A stretch of DNA of 64,000 bases from Leifsonia psychrotolerans (GTDB lineage Bacteria; Actinomycetota; Actinomycetes; Actinomycetales; Microbacteriaceae): positions 496,001 through 560,000 of the forward strand of contig NZ_JACCFM010000001.1 of NCBI RefSeq assembly GCF_013410665.1, read 5' to 3'. Shown piece after piece: positions 8,988 to 17,912 of the stretch. Under the pieces are notes generated by a model. It was not told the DNA's origin. It made no database searches and was given only the letters and a program-made list of their open reading frames with translations. A program made the translations under genes and the position numbers. Positions within the stretch are counted from its first letter, which is position 1, and each line of letters begins with the position of its first letter.

Positions 8988-9966
8988 TGTTCTTCTCTTT
9001 CCCTGTGGAGATCGTTCCGGTGGGCAGCAGCTCGGCATCATGGTCGAGCATGGCAACCCGAGTATTCGTCACCGGGGCACTGCGCTGATCGAAGCCGCGC
9101 GCAAACCGACGCTCGAGAAAGTACTGTCCGATCATGAGGAGGGAGGTGAATGCCAGATACCAGACGGATGCGACAAGCAGCAGCGGGATCGGGTTGAGGG
9201 TCTCCGCCGAAATATCTCGTGATCGGGTGTACAGGTCGAGGCTGAATGGTACGGCCGTGACGAGTGATGTGGTCTTGAGCATCGAGATCACTTCGTTGCC
9301 GGTGGGCGGAATGATGATGCGCATGGCCTGGGGGATCACGATCTTGCGCATAGTTTGCGCCCAGGTCAGCCCGAGTGCGGTGGATGCTTCAAGCTGACCG
9401 GTGTCGACCGACAGGAGTCCGGCGCGCACAATCTCGGCCATGTAGGCGGCCTCGTTGAGTGCCAAACCGAAGACGGCAATCCAGAACACGTCAACCGCAT
9501 CGATGCTTTCAATGACGAGCCACGGATCCTGGAACGGGAGCCCGACCTCAATGGTCTTGTAGATCGTCGAGAGCAGACCCCAGAACACCAGTTGAACATA
9601 GACCGGCGTGCCCCGGAATAGCCAGATGAAAACGCCCGAGGCTGCCGTGAAAATGGGGTTGGGGCTCTGGCGCATTACCGCGAGGAGAACGCCCAGAAGA
9701 ATGGCGATGATCATCGAAGCGATGGTGAGAACGAGCGTCACACCGGCAGCCTGAATGATTCGCGGGTCGAAGAGGTACTCGGCAAAGGCCGCCCAGTCGT
9801 AGGCGCTTCGCCCGCTCGCGTCGATCACGAAAAGGGCGAGGGCGAGAAGGATGACGATGGCGGCGACGGTGCGCCAGGGGTGCCTGACGTGAATCGAGTG
9901 GATCGCCGGGGCACCGGTGACCGGGTGGATACCCGGTCGCCGGGCCGAGGGAGAAGTTGATTTCAT
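8980..9966 (-). CDS. Polar amino-acid ABC transporter, permease protein
   Basis: A 328-residue inner-membrane permease of the HisM/GlnP type. One span near residues 30-50 ([18 protein letters not shown]) precedes the conserved five-span core from about residue 70, with the family EAA loop [21 protein letters not shown] followed by [22 protein letters not shown], which docks on the ATPase. A single permease gene implies a homodimer. It lies 11 nt downstream of the binding-protein gene and overlaps the ATPase start, so the three are surely co-transcribed. The substrate is probably a polar amino acid or a derivative. Confidence 0.92.
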   Translation of the reverse strand: MKSTSPSARRPGIHPVTGAPAIHSIHVRHPWRTVAAIVILLALALFVIDASGRSAYDWAAFAEYLFDPRIIQAAGVTLVLTIASMIIAILLGVLLAVMRQSPNPIFTAASGVFIWLFRGTPVYVQLVFWGLLSTIYKTIEVGLPFQDPWLVIESIDAVDVFWIAVFGLALNEAAYMAEIVRAGLLSVDTGQLEASTALGLTWAQTMRKIVIPQAMRIIIPPTGNEVISMLKTTSLVTAVPFSLDLYTRSRDISAETLNPIPLLLVASVWYLAFTSLLMIGQYFLERRFARGFDQRSAPVTNTRVAMLDHDAELLPTGTISTGKEKNNE

Positions 9967-9977
9967 TGTGAGTGGTG

Positions 9978-10883
9978 TTATTCCGTCGAACCGTTGATCT
10001 GGATCTCGTCGATGGCGCCGCCTTCGACGCCCCAGTACGTCACGATCTTCGTGTAGGTGCCGTCGGCAAGCATCTGCTGCAGGGCGCTCTGCAGTGCGAC
10101 GGCGAACGTTCCACGGTCCTTCATGACCGGTGCGCCAGAGAGCAGCGAACCGTAGACGTCGGAGGTGACGAGCTTGCCCTTACTGAGCTTGACGGCGTAG
10201 CCGACGACGGGGGAGTCAGCGACCATCGCATCGGCGCGACCGAGTGAGACCGACGCCGTGGCGTCATCCTGAGTGTCGTAGCCCAGGATCTCGATCGCCT
10301 TCTTGCCTGCTGCCGCGCACTGCTCGTTGAGCTGGGGCAGGTAGACGAGCGGAGCCGAGCCGCCGTTTTGGGCGGCGACCTTCAGCCCGCAGACGTCGAG
10401 TTCGTTGGCGATGGGCTTGTCGACCGGTGACGCAAACTGGTTGCCGGCGCGGAAGAAGTCGACCATGTCGAGCTGCTCCTGGCGCTTTTTGGTGTCGTAG
10501 TAGCCGCCAAGGCCCAGGTCGTACTTCTCGCCGAGGATGCTCGGCACGATGTTGTCAAACTTCGCCACGCGGTAATCGGTTGTCAGGCCCAGTTTGGCTG
10601 CTGCGGCATCGATCATGTCGATTTCCCAGCCGATCGGGTTGCCGTCTTTGTCTTTGAACTCGTTCGGCGCATAGGTAGGGTCGACGCCGACGACGAGCTT
10701 GCCGGCCGAGACGATGGATTCCGGCAGGAGCTTGGCAGCGGCGTCATCCTTGGAGATGGTGCTCACATCGATTGCGGTTTGACGGTCTGCGCTGGTGGCG
10801 GTACCGGTCCCGGCGGAGGAGCATCCGGCAAGCAGTGCGATCATGGCGGTTGCTGTGAGGCTGGTGAGGACGATTCGTTTCAT
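9978..10883 (-). CDS. Amino-acid ABC transporter substrate-binding lipoprotein
   Basis: A 301-residue family-3 solute-binding protein. The signal peptide MKRIVLTSLTATAMIALLAGC carries a lipobox (LAGC), so it should be lipid-anchored outside the membrane. The mature part shows GKLVVGVDPTYAPNEFKDKDGNPIGWEIDM, typical of the first lobe of polar amino-acid binding proteins, and a second lobe around LGRADAMVADSPVVGYAVK. The ATG at 10881-10883 has an excellent aaaggaga ribosome site 8 nt upstream; a longer frame to 10973 would bury the signal peptide. It follows the amidohydrolase gene by 46 nt, which suggests that the transported compound and the enzyme's substrate or product are linked. Confidence 0.93.
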   Translation of the reverse strand: MKRIVLTSLTATAMIALLAGCSSAGTGTATSADRQTAIDVSTISKDDAAAKLLPESIVSAGKLVVGVDPTYAPNEFKDKDGNPIGWEIDMIDAAAAKLGLTTDYRVAKFDNIVPSILGEKYDLGLGGYYDTKKRQEQLDMVDFFRAGNQFASPVDKPIANELDVCGLKVAAQNGGSAPLVYLPQLNEQCAAAGKKAIEILGYDTQDDATASVSLGRADAMVADSPVVGYAVKLSKGKLVTSDVYGSLLSGAPVMKDRGTFAVALQSALQQMLADGTYTKIVTYWGVEGGAIDEIQINGSTE

Positions 10884-10929
10884 GTTGTGCTGTCTCCTTT
10901 GAAGCGTGATTGCTGGACGAGGGATGAAG

Positions 10930-12609
10930 CTATTCGGACGGGCAGTCTTTCGCGGCGTAGACGCTCTGGCCACCGAAGTAGGTTTCGACGGTTCGGGTGG
11001 CTGCGATTCTGTCCGCGGGGTGGTCGAACGGGTTGCGGTCGACGACGACGAGGTCGGCGTGGAAGCCGACGGCGATTGAGCCGCTCTCGTGGGCTCGGCC
11101 GTTGATGCGGGCTGCCGAACTCGTGTACGCGCGAAGTGCGGCGGCGAGGGGGATGCGCTCGCCCGGAATGAAGACCTCAGGGTTGTAGTCCGGGTGCTCG
11201 GACGGAACGGTTCGGTTCACGGCAACGTGGATTCCCAGCCACGGGTCGGGGCTGGTCACCGGCCAGTCGGAACCGGCGCAGATCGTGGCGCCGGTTCCGA
11301 GGAGCGTGGCGAACGGATACTGCCAGGCACTGCGTTCCTCGCCGATGAGGGGCAGATTGAGTTTGACCATTTGAGGGTCGTTGGATGCCCAGAGCGGTTG
11401 AATATTGGCTGCCACGTCGAGCGCGGCGAAGCGGGGGTTGTCATCGGGGTGGATCACCTGCAGGTGCGCAATGTGGTGGACAATTCCGGAGTGTCCGTTG
11501 GCCGCTCGCGCGGCCGCCACGGCATCGAGAGACTCCCGCACACCGCGGTCGCCGATGGCGTGGAAGTGCACTTGAAGCCCGAGAGCGTCGAGGCGGGTGA
11601 CGTAGGCGTTCAGGCGCTCAGGTGAGATGAACGAGATGCCATGGCTCGCCGGGGCATCCGTGTCATCGGGATCGACATACGAATCAATCATCGCGGCCGT
11701 CTGGTTCTCGATCACACCGTCTTGCATGACTTTGACGGTCGTCACACGAAACAGCTCGTGCTGATACCTCTCACGGAGGGCGAGGATGTGTTGGATCTGA
11801 GCCTCATCGGTGTCGCGGTCCCACCAGATGGCTCCGTTCACTCGGGCGTGAAGTTCACCGCGGTCGATTCCACGCTGATACGCGTCGACAATCTCGGCGC
11901 TGTGGTTTCCGTAATCACCGATCAACGCGTCGTGCCAACCGGTGATGCCGAAGGAGTGCAGAGCACGTTGGGCTTCAAGCAGCCCGGAATACTTCTCATC
12001 GATGGTCGGCTGGGGGGCGAGGCGAAGCGCCAGCATTCGGGCGCCTTCATGCAGCGTTCCCGTGGGGTTGCCGGCAGAGTCGCGCTCGATCCGGCCATCG
12101 ACCGGGTCGGGATAGTCCTTGTCAATGCCGATCATGCGCAGCACGACCGAATTGACCCAGGCGCTGTGGTGGTCACGGTTCGACATGATGATCGGGCGGT
12201 CGCTCGAAATCGCGTCGAGGTCGACGGCATCCGGTGCGCCGCGATGGAATGCGGCCTGCTGCCAGCCACCGCCCACGATCCAGTAACGGTCCGGGTTCGC
12301 GTCGGCGTAGCTTCGGATGATCGAGAGGTAGTCCTCGCGTGTCCACCCGGTCGAGAGATCGCAGTTGAGAAGTTCAAGCCCCGCTTCTACCGGGTGCACG
12401 TGGGCGTCGACGAATCCCGGCAGGAGCAGTCGCCCACTCAGATCGACCACTCGGGTGGCATCGGTGATGCCGTCGCGAATTTCGGTGCTGTCGAGCGTGG
12501 CGATGACGCCACCGGCGACGCCGACATCCATGCGGACGGGCGCTTCGGAAACGCCGTCGAAGACGTCGCCGTTCAGGAACACCAGGTCAAGCTCACTCAA
12601 CTGCGTCAC
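10930..12609 (-). CDS. Amidohydrolase family 3 (YtcJ-like) metal-dependent hydrolase
   Basis: A 559-residue cytosolic metallo-hydrolase. The amidohydrolase metal site is seen as GFVDAHVHPVEAG (HxH near residue 70), VHFHAIGDRGVRESLDA, HIAHLQVIHPDD and GSDWPVTSPDPWLGI with the late Asp. YtcJ-type members hydrolyse amides, formamides or related C-N bonds; the real substrate is unknown. Start is GTG at 12607-12609 behind gatgagg. It heads a unit with a polar amino-acid ABC importer and is divergent from a LacI-type regulator, so I infer uptake of an amide or N-acylated amino acid and its cytoplasmic hydrolysis, induced by ligand release of the repressor. Confidence 0.87.
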   Translation of the reverse strand: MTQLSELDLVFLNGDVFDGVSEAPVRMDVGVAGGVIATLDSTEIRDGITDATRVVDLSGRLLLPGFVDAHVHPVEAGLELLNCDLSTGWTREDYLSIIRSYADANPDRYWIVGGGWQQAAFHRGAPDAVDLDAISSDRPIIMSNRDHHSAWVNSVVLRMIGIDKDYPDPVDGRIERDSAGNPTGTLHEGARMLALRLAPQPTIDEKYSGLLEAQRALHSFGITGWHDALIGDYGNHSAEIVDAYQRGIDRGELHARVNGAIWWDRDTDEAQIQHILALRERYQHELFRVTTVKVMQDGVIENQTAAMIDSYVDPDDTDAPASHGISFISPERLNAYVTRLDALGLQVHFHAIGDRGVRESLDAVAAARAANGHSGIVHHIAHLQVIHPDDNPRFAALDVAANIQPLWASNDPQMVKLNLPLIGEERSAWQYPFATLLGTGATICAGSDWPVTSPDPWLGIHVAVNRTVPSEHPDYNPEVFIPGERIPLAAALRAYTSSAARINGRAHESGSIAVGFHADLVVVDRNPFDHPADRIAATRTVETYFGGQSVYAAKDCPSE

Positions 12610-12665
12610 GCAACCTCATCGTCGATGGATCAAAACGTCATCGTCGCGGTAAACTCCAACGAGAA

Positions 12666-12694
12666 CTTAATCGATTAAGACTTAATCGATTAAT
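12666..12694. promoter_or_regulatory. Two adjacent LacI-type operators in the divergent promoter region
   Basis: A perfect 14-bp palindrome, cttaatcgattaag (12666-12679), is followed after one base by cttaatcgattaat (12681-12694), 13 of 14 bases the same. The central CG between A/T half-sites is typical of LacI-family operators. Centres are 15 bp apart. They lie 57-85 nt upstream of the amidohydrolase GTG and 105-133 nt upstream of the regulator GTG. A tatacaat box at 12702-12709 could be the -10 of the regulator promoter, with the second operator between its -10 and -35. Confidence 0.75.
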
Positions 12695-12799
12695 GTTGGA
12701 CTATACAATCAGAAACCGCAGAGAATCAAATCTCGGATCCTGCGAGTCATCGGGGTCTCGAGGAATTGGTCGAGATGCAGAAGAGGTGAAGGGCGGCGC

Positions 12800-13792
12800 G
12801 TGACGACGACAACGACGATCGCCGATATTGCCGAACTTGCCGGTGTCTCCACCGCGGCGGTTTCGCTCGCCCTGAACGGCAAAAAGGGTGTGTCGGAGAA
12901 GACCCGTGCGCGCGTTGTCGCGATCGCCGAGGAGGCGGGCTACCGTTTCAATCGTCTCGGGCGCGCGCTGCGCCAGTCGAGAACCGGTGCGATCGGACTC
13001 TACCTCCCGGAATCTGCCGTGCACTATGGCTACTACACCGAGACGACACTCGGGGTTGCCGAACGTCTGCATGCCGACGACCTCTCACTTCTCATTGTGC
13101 CGACCACGCGCAAGAGTGCCCGCATCGAATCGTTCCCGCCGGTCGACGGGTTTATCTTGATGGAGCCGCACTCCGACGACCTCGGTGTCGCCGCAATTCT
13201 GGGTCAGGATCTGCCCGTCGTTACGGGCGACCCACCGTCGCCCGGCTTTCCCTCTCCCTGGGGCATCGTTGAATCTCCCAACGACCGAACCACGCGGGAG
13301 GTCTTCGACCGTTTTCTCGCTCAGGGTGCGCGGAGGCCTGGGCTTCTTCTTGTGGAGCGGGTCTCGACCTGGTCGCGTGAGCTCGAATCGGCCTATCTGC
13401 ACTGGTGTGACGACAGCGGCGTTATGCCGCGAGTGATCATGATTGACATTCATGATTCGAACCGTAAGTTTGCCCAATCACTGGGGCGGTGGGTTAATCC
13501 CGAAAGCGGATGCGACGCCATTTTTGTCGGGGCGGACGGCGTGACCGTGCGGGTCGCCGGAATTCTTCGCACCCTCGGGCATCGGCCGGGGGAGACCATC
13601 AAGCTTATTTCCGGTGTCGACAGCCCGATCATGGAGTTTCATACGCCACCGATCACCGCCGTCGACCTGCAACCGCGAGCCTTCGGCGCGGCATGCGCGG
13701 GTCTTTTGCTTGAGCTGCTCGATCAGCCGCGACCTGAAACGACGGTCAGGCGCGTTTTTGACGCAGCGCTGACGGTTCGTGAGTCAGGCTAG
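12800..13792 (+). CDS. LacI-family transcriptional regulator
   Basis: A 330-residue repressor. The N-terminal DNA-binding domain is clear: TIADIAELAGVSTAAVSLALNGKKG (HTH plus the hinge-side residues) followed by VSEKTRARVVAIAEEAGYRFNRLGRALRQ. The remainder, from about residue 62 (RTGAIGLYLPES), is the periplasmic-binding-protein-like sensor and dimerisation domain. Start is GTG at 12800 with gaggtgaaggg upstream. It is divergent from the amidohydrolase/ABC transporter unit and is the obvious candidate for binding the twin palindromes at 12666-12694. The inducer would be a molecule handled by that unit; its identity is not readable. Confidence 0.9.
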   Translation: MTTTTTIADIAELAGVSTAAVSLALNGKKGVSEKTRARVVAIAEEAGYRFNRLGRALRQSRTGAIGLYLPESAVHYGYYTETTLGVAERLHADDLSLLIVPTTRKSARIESFPPVDGFILMEPHSDDLGVAAILGQDLPVVTGDPPSPGFPSPWGIVESPNDRTTREVFDRFLAQGARRPGLLLVERVSTWSRELESAYLHWCDDSGVMPRVIMIDIHDSNRKFAQSLGRWVNPESGCDAIFVGADGVTVRVAGILRTLGHRPGETIKLISGVDSPIMEFHTPPITAVDLQPRAFGAACAGLLLELLDQPRPETTVRRVFDAALTVRESG

Positions 13793-13917
13793 TTAGACCA
13801 GCCGCGAGGTTGTGAACACTGATCGATGGGCGTTCCTCGGCCGACCGATGCGGCGGCGCCGTCGAGCGCGCCAGTAAGTTGCGACCCTGGGCTCAGGAAG
13901 ATATATGATCTAACGAG

Positions 13918-13957
13918 CGATAGTTGAATTAGATGTTCAATTATCGAACAACTATCG
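13918..13957. promoter_or_regulatory. Nested palindromes upstream of the 3-hydroxybenzoate hydroxylase gene
   Basis: Outer arms cgatagttg (13918-13926) and caactatcg (13949-13957) are perfect inverse complements. Inside lie a shorter pair ttgaa (13924-13928) / ttcaa (13936-13940) and a separate tgttc (13934-13938) / gaaca (13946-13950) with a 7-bp spacer. The block is AT-rich in a GC-rich setting and ends 40 bp before the likely GTG start, so it is a good operator candidate; the TGTTC-N7-GAACA part resembles IclR- or GntR-type sites. No such regulator gene is adjacent. Confidence 0.6.
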
Positions 13958-13997
13958 ACGATGGCGTCTGATCGCCCACAGAGAAGTGAGGAATGCC

Positions 13998-15905
13998 GTG
14001 CAGTTTCACCACCACGGATACGTATCAACCGACCCACGCGTGCAGCCGGTTGCGGGGGTTGGCATCGACCGCCCCGCAGAACTGCCCGAGAACGTCGATG
14101 TGCTCATTGTTGGTACCGGGCCGGCCGGCGTCATTACCGCAGCCCAGCTCTCAATGTTCCCCAACGTGACGACCCGCATCATCGAACGCCGCGGCGAACG
14201 CCTCGAGATCGGGCAAGCCGACGGCATCCAGGCCCGGAGCGTCGAAACCTTCCAGGCCTTCGGATTCGCCGAGCGCATCACCGCCGAGGCGTACCACATC
14301 ACCGAGATGGCGTTCTGGAAGCCCGACGTCAATGCCCCGGCCAACATCGTGCGCACGGCGCGTGCCGTCGATGACCCCAGCGGAATCAGCGAATTTCCGC
14401 ACCTCATTGTCAACCAGGCGCGCGTTCTCGACTATTTCACCGAGTACATGGCATTTTCGCCCACTCGAATGGTGCCCGACTACGGATTTGAGTTCCGCAG
14501 CCTCGAAAATACCAAGAGCGGTGAGTACCCCGTCACTGTGACGCTCGTGCACACGACCGGCGAGCTCGCAGGCCAAGAGAAGGTCGTCCACGCAAAGTAC
14601 GTCGTGGGCGCCGACGGTGCCCGCAGCGGCGTGCGCGACGCGATCGGCTGCACACTCTCCGGTGACAAGGCGAACCACGCCTGGGGCGTCATGGACGTGC
14701 TCGCCGTCACCGACTTCCCCGACATCCGTACCAAATGTGCAATCCAGTCGGATGCCGGTGGCAACATCCTGCTCATTCCCCGTGAGGGCGGCCAGCTGTT
14801 TCGCATGTACGTCGACCTCGGTGAGGTGGCTGTCGACAACAACGGTGAAGTGCGCAAGACCACGATCGAACAGATCATCGCCAAGGCCAACGACATCATG
14901 CACCCCTACACGCTCGACGTGAAAAACGTCGCCTGGCACAGCGTGTACGAGGTGGGTCACCGTCTCACCGACCGTTTTGACGACGTGCTGCCCGACGAGA
15001 TTGGGTTGCGTACGCCGCGCGTTTTCATCACCGGTGACGCCTGCCACACGCACAGTGCCAAGGCCGGTCAAGGGATGAACGTGTCGATGCAGGACGGCTT
15101 CAATCTCGGCTGGAAGCTGGGCTACGTTCTCGCTGGTCGCAGCCCCGAGAGCCTACTCGGCACCTACTCGGCCGAGCGTCAGCCCGTCGCCAAGAACCTC
15201 ATCGACTTCGACAGGCAGTGGTCGACCCTGATGGCGACCAAGCCGGAGGATCTCGGCGACCCCACCGAACTCGAGGACTTTTACACCCGTACGGCCGAGT
15301 TCCCAGCCGGCTTCATGACGCAGTATCAGCCGTCGATGCTCATCGGAGAAACGACTCACCAGGCGCTCGCCACGGGGTTCCCAATCGGTAAGCGCTTCAA
15401 ATCGGCCATGGTTGAGCGCGTCTCCGACACCAACACCGTGCAGCTTGGGCACCACCACCGAGCCGACGGGCGCTGGCGCCTGTATGCCTTCGCGGATGCC
15501 GCGGCCGCCGGTGAGCCCTCCGCTCTCACCGACTGGGCCACCTGGCTGCAGACCTCGCCCGACTCGCCTCTGCTCGTGCACACACCGGCCGGCAGCGATA
15601 TCGACAGCATCTTCGACGTCAAGGTGGTGTACCAGCAGGATCACACGGGTGTTGACCTCGGCCGGGTGCCTGCCGTGTTCATGCCCAAGACCGGTCCGTT
15701 TGGGCTGACCGACTACGAGAAGCAGTACGCCACGCACCCGGCGCAGGACATCTTCGAACTGCGTGGTCTCGACCGTGGCGGCGTTGTCGTCGTGGTGCGC
15801 CCCGACCAGTACGTGGCGAATGTGCTGCCCCTGGACGCGACCGAAGAACTCGCTGCATTCTTCCGTCAGCTGTTGCTGCCGGCAGGGGTCACAGCGGTAG
15901 CGTGA
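13998..15905 (+). CDS. 3-hydroxybenzoate 4-monooxygenase-like flavoprotein
   Basis: A 635-residue FAD-dependent aromatic hydroxylase. The start MQFHHHGY, the Rossmann motif DVLIVGTGPAGVITAAQL, the LEIGQADGIQARSVETFQAFGFA segment, SEFPHLIVNQARV, the DG motif GADGARSGVRDAIG and FITGDACHTHSAKAGQGMNVSMQD (FAD ribityl site) agree closely with MobA/MhbM-type 3-hydroxybenzoate 4-hydroxylase, which makes protocatechuate using NADPH and O2. The C-terminal ~190 residues are the thioredoxin-like domain of the phenol hydroxylase group. GTG 13998 lies 5 nt after gagga and yields the family N-terminus; a GTG at 13986 is possible. No ring-cleavage or transport genes are beside it. Another phenolic acid is possible as substrate. 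Confidence 0.8.
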   Translation: MQFHHHGYVSTDPRVQPVAGVGIDRPAELPENVDVLIVGTGPAGVITAAQLSMFPNVTTRIIERRGERLEIGQADGIQARSVETFQAFGFAERITAEAYHITEMAFWKPDVNAPANIVRTARAVDDPSGISEFPHLIVNQARVLDYFTEYMAFSPTRMVPDYGFEFRSLENTKSGEYPVTVTLVHTTGELAGQEKVVHAKYVVGADGARSGVRDAIGCTLSGDKANHAWGVMDVLAVTDFPDIRTKCAIQSDAGGNILLIPREGGQLFRMYVDLGEVAVDNNGEVRKTTIEQIIAKANDIMHPYTLDVKNVAWHSVYEVGHRLTDRFDDVLPDEIGLRTPRVFITGDACHTHSAKAGQGMNVSMQDGFNLGWKLGYVLAGRSPESLLGTYSAERQPVAKNLIDFDRQWSTLMATKPEDLGDPTELEDFYTRTAEFPAGFMTQYQPSMLIGETTHQALATGFPIGKRFKSAMVERVSDTNTVQLGHHHRADGRWRLYAFADAAAAGEPSALTDWATWLQTSPDSPLLVHTPAGSDIDSIFDVKVVYQQDHTGVDLGRVPAVFMPKTGPFGLTDYEKQYATHPAQDIFELRGLDRGGVVVVVRPDQYVANVLPLDATEELAAFFRQLLLPAGVTAVA

Positions 15906-15908
15906 AAC

Positions 15909-15924
15909 TGAGGCCGGGGCCTCA
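15909..15924 (+). terminator. Short GC-rich hairpin after the hydroxylase gene
   Basis: tgaggcc (15909-15915) pairs perfectly with ggcctca (15918-15924) just 3 nt after the TGA. There is no T-run behind it, so it is either a weak intrinsic terminator or an mRNA 3' end stabiliser. Confidence 0.4.
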
Positions 15925-16125
15925 TGAGATCATTTCGAAACTCTGCGTGCCGAAACTTCGCTCCGTCGGGCCGTCCTCGGCAATGTTCAGGTGCGGGTGT
16001 CGGTGTGCGTCGTCGGATGTGGTGCAGAATACGCCACCCCGGTGATTTCGTGCGAGCGAGAGTTTGCCGCTAGAGTGCACGAGCGGATGTCGGTAAAGCG
16101 CCGATCAGGGCAGAAAAGGAATTCG

Positions 16126-17730
16126 ATGCAGAAGTCATCGTCCAGTGTCACCCGTTGGGGGGCATCAACTTTTGCCTGTGCGCTGGTCTGCAGCGGTGTG
16201 GCCGTTGCGGCACCGGCGTCGGCTGTTCCGGCGGCGACGGCAGTGAGTGTCACGTCGCTTGCCGACACCGAAACGCCGGGCACGCTACGCTCGGCGTTCA
16301 TCGCCGCAGAGGCGACTCCGGGTGCCGACGAAATCACGTTCGCGGTCACGGGAACGATCACGCTCGAATCGCCGTTGCCGACGGTCACCCGGGGAGGCGT
16401 CTCGATCGTTGGACCGGGATCGTCTGAGCTGACAATCATGGGCGCTACAGTGCCGGTGAACGAAGACGAACCGGGGTCAATCGAGCCCTATTCGATGACT
16501 TTCTTGTCGGACACCAGTGGCGCATCCGTTGTGATCAGCGGGCTGACGATTTCGGGAGGGAGCGGCGCAATCGCCGCGCTCTTGAACGGCGATGAGTCCG
16601 CCGTGCCGACTTTCACTCTGTCTGATGTCGTGATCGAGAACACCGTGCCCTACGTTGGGGGTGCATTGGCCGTTGCTGGCAATATGGCCGGAACCGCTTC
16701 GATCGTGAATTCAGTGTTCTCGAACAACAGGGGTGGCAGCATCGGCGGGGCAGTCTTTGCCGCAGGTCTGAGCACGTTCACGGTCGATTCGACAACAATC
16801 GACGGAAACACGGCTGTGAACGGTGGAACTGGGCTCTATGCGTGGGAGGTCGACGCGGTGCGGGTTGTCAATACAACGTTCTCGAACAACACCACCCCCA
16901 ACGCCGCTGCCGGTTACTTCAGTGCAGGCGGCACGTCGGTGGAGTTCGTTCAGTCGACCTTCTCTGGCAATGTTGCAGAAGAATTCGGGAGCGCAATTTT
17001 CGTGGTCGATACTGAGACGGCCACGATCCAACATTCGACGGTGACCGCCAATGGCAGTGCAACCGCTTCCTCGCCCGCAGTCATCCTGAACGTACCCCAG
17101 TTCAGCATCGATTCATCGATTCTGAGTGGCAACAGGAGTTCAGCGGCAGTACCCACGGATTTCGCGTTTGGTGATGAGTGGATTCCCACCGGTGCGCTTG
17201 ACGCGATGGTCACCGAGGTGCAGGCAGGCTCGACGTTCGCTGCCGACGCGTCGGCGCCGTCGGAATCGTCGGCATCTTCGGCGCCGGTGGCGGCTGGGTC
17301 GCCGATGCCGGTCCAGCCGTCGACGATCTCGTCGTCGTTGTTCGGTCAGGCTGCCACCAGCGTTGATCCGTCGATCGATGTGACGAACTCGTTGTTTGGT
17401 GCGGATGCTCAGTTGGGCGCTCTCACGGACAATGGTGGTCGCACGTTGACGCATCTTCCTGCGGCGACGAGTCCGGCGATCGATGCCGGTAATGCGGCAA
17501 CTCTGGCGGGTCTGACGACTGACCAGCGTGGCAGTGCTCGTGTCGTCGGCGCTGGCGTCGACGTCGGCTCGGTTGAGGTTCAGGCTATCGTGACCCCCGC
17601 GGGCGCCCCGAAGGCCGAGTTGGCTGAGACCGGAATGGATGCGAGCGGCATCCTGCTCGCTGTTGGGGCGTTGATGCTCGCCGGTATCGCTGCACTCGGC
17701 GTGCGCCGTCGGCGCGCGCACATGAAGTAA
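16126..17730 (+). CDS. LAETG-anchored beta-helix surface protein, copy 1
   Basis: A 534-residue secreted protein. A signal peptide is evident (MQKSSSSVTRWGAS, hydrophobic core, APASAVPA cleavage region). The body shows the pattern of a right-handed parallel beta-helix (repeated NSVFSNN, DSTTIDGN, NTTFSNNT, STFSGN turns). The segment from about residue 420 (NSLFGADAQLGALTDNGG, SPAIDAG, DQRGSARVVGAGVDVGSVE) matches the choice-of-anchor Q type domain. It ends in LAETG, a hydrophobic span and RRRR, a class-E-type sortase signal. The ATG at 16126 has aaaagga upstream. The last codons (HMK) derive from a 15-bp repeat. It is a tandem paralogue of the gene at 17913. Adhesion or cell-surface structure is a guess; no sortase gene is in the window. 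Confidence 0.85.
   Translation: MQKSSSSVTRWGASTFACALVCSGVAVAAPASAVPAATAVSVTSLADTETPGTLRSAFIAAEATPGADEITFAVTGTITLESPLPTVTRGGVSIVGPGSSELTIMGATVPVNEDEPGSIEPYSMTFLSDTSGASVVISGLTISGGSGAIAALLNGDESAVPTFTLSDVVIENTVPYVGGALAVAGNMAGTASIVNSVFSNNRGGSIGGAVFAAGLSTFTVDSTTIDGNTAVNGGTGLYAWEVDAVRVVNTTFSNNTTPNAAAGYFSAGGTSVEFVQSTFSGNVAEEFGSAIFVVDTETATIQHSTVTANGSATASSPAVILNVPQFSIDSSILSGNRSSAAVPTDFAFGDEWIPTGALDAMVTEVQAGSTFAADASAPSESSASSAPVAAGSPMPVQPSTISSSLFGQAATSVDPSIDVTNSLFGADAQLGALTDNGGRTLTHLPAATSPAIDAGNAATLAGLTTDQRGSARVVGAGVDVGSVEVQAIVTPAGAPKAELAETGMDASGILLAVGALMLAGIAALGVRRRRAHMK
16243..16456 (+). repeat. 214-bp exact duplication, first copy (partner 18030-18243)
   Basis: By eye the DNA of 16243-16456 equals 18030-18243, base for base, and codes for residues VSVTSLADTETPG to IMGATVP in both surface proteins. 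Identity stops abruptly at both ends, third positions included, which points to recent duplication or gene conversion and not to selection on protein alone. Confidence 0.85.
17101..17722 (+). repeat. 622-bp exact duplication, first copy (partner 18879-19500)
   Basis: By eye 17101-17722 equals 18879-19500 base for base. It covers the C-terminal 40% of each surface protein, including the anchor domain and the LAETG sorting signal, and stops just before the stop codons, where copy 1 enters a 15-bp repeat and copy 2 ends SQA. Confidence 0.85.
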
Positions 17731-17790
17731 GTGCACATGAAGTAAGTGCACATGAAGTAAGTGCACATGAAGTATGTGCACATGAAGTAA
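17716..17790. repeat. 15-bp tandem repeat overlapping a stop codon
   Basis: Units of gtgcacatgaagtaa (first unit gcgcacatgaagtaa) start at 17716, 17731, 17746, 17761 (final a to t) and 17776; degenerate gtgcacgtgcacgtaa sequence follows to about 17820. The first unit supplies the last four codons (His-Met-Lys-stop) of surface protein 1. Each unit carries an ATG-AAG-TAA minigene. It separates the two tandem paralogues. Confidence 0.92.
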
Positions 17791-17912
17791 GTGCACGTGC
17801 ACGTAAGTGCACGTGCCGTAGAGAGCCACTCGAGGAATCACACGTCGTGCGCGGTCTTCGTGAGAGTTCACGATTGTTGTGAAAAGCCGATCAGAACAGA
17901 AAAAGGATCTTA

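Noticed and set aside
17731-17820. Short peptide genes read from the 15-bp repeat
   Set aside because: Each ATG-AAG-TAA encodes two residues and lacks its own ribosome site; better described as a repeat.
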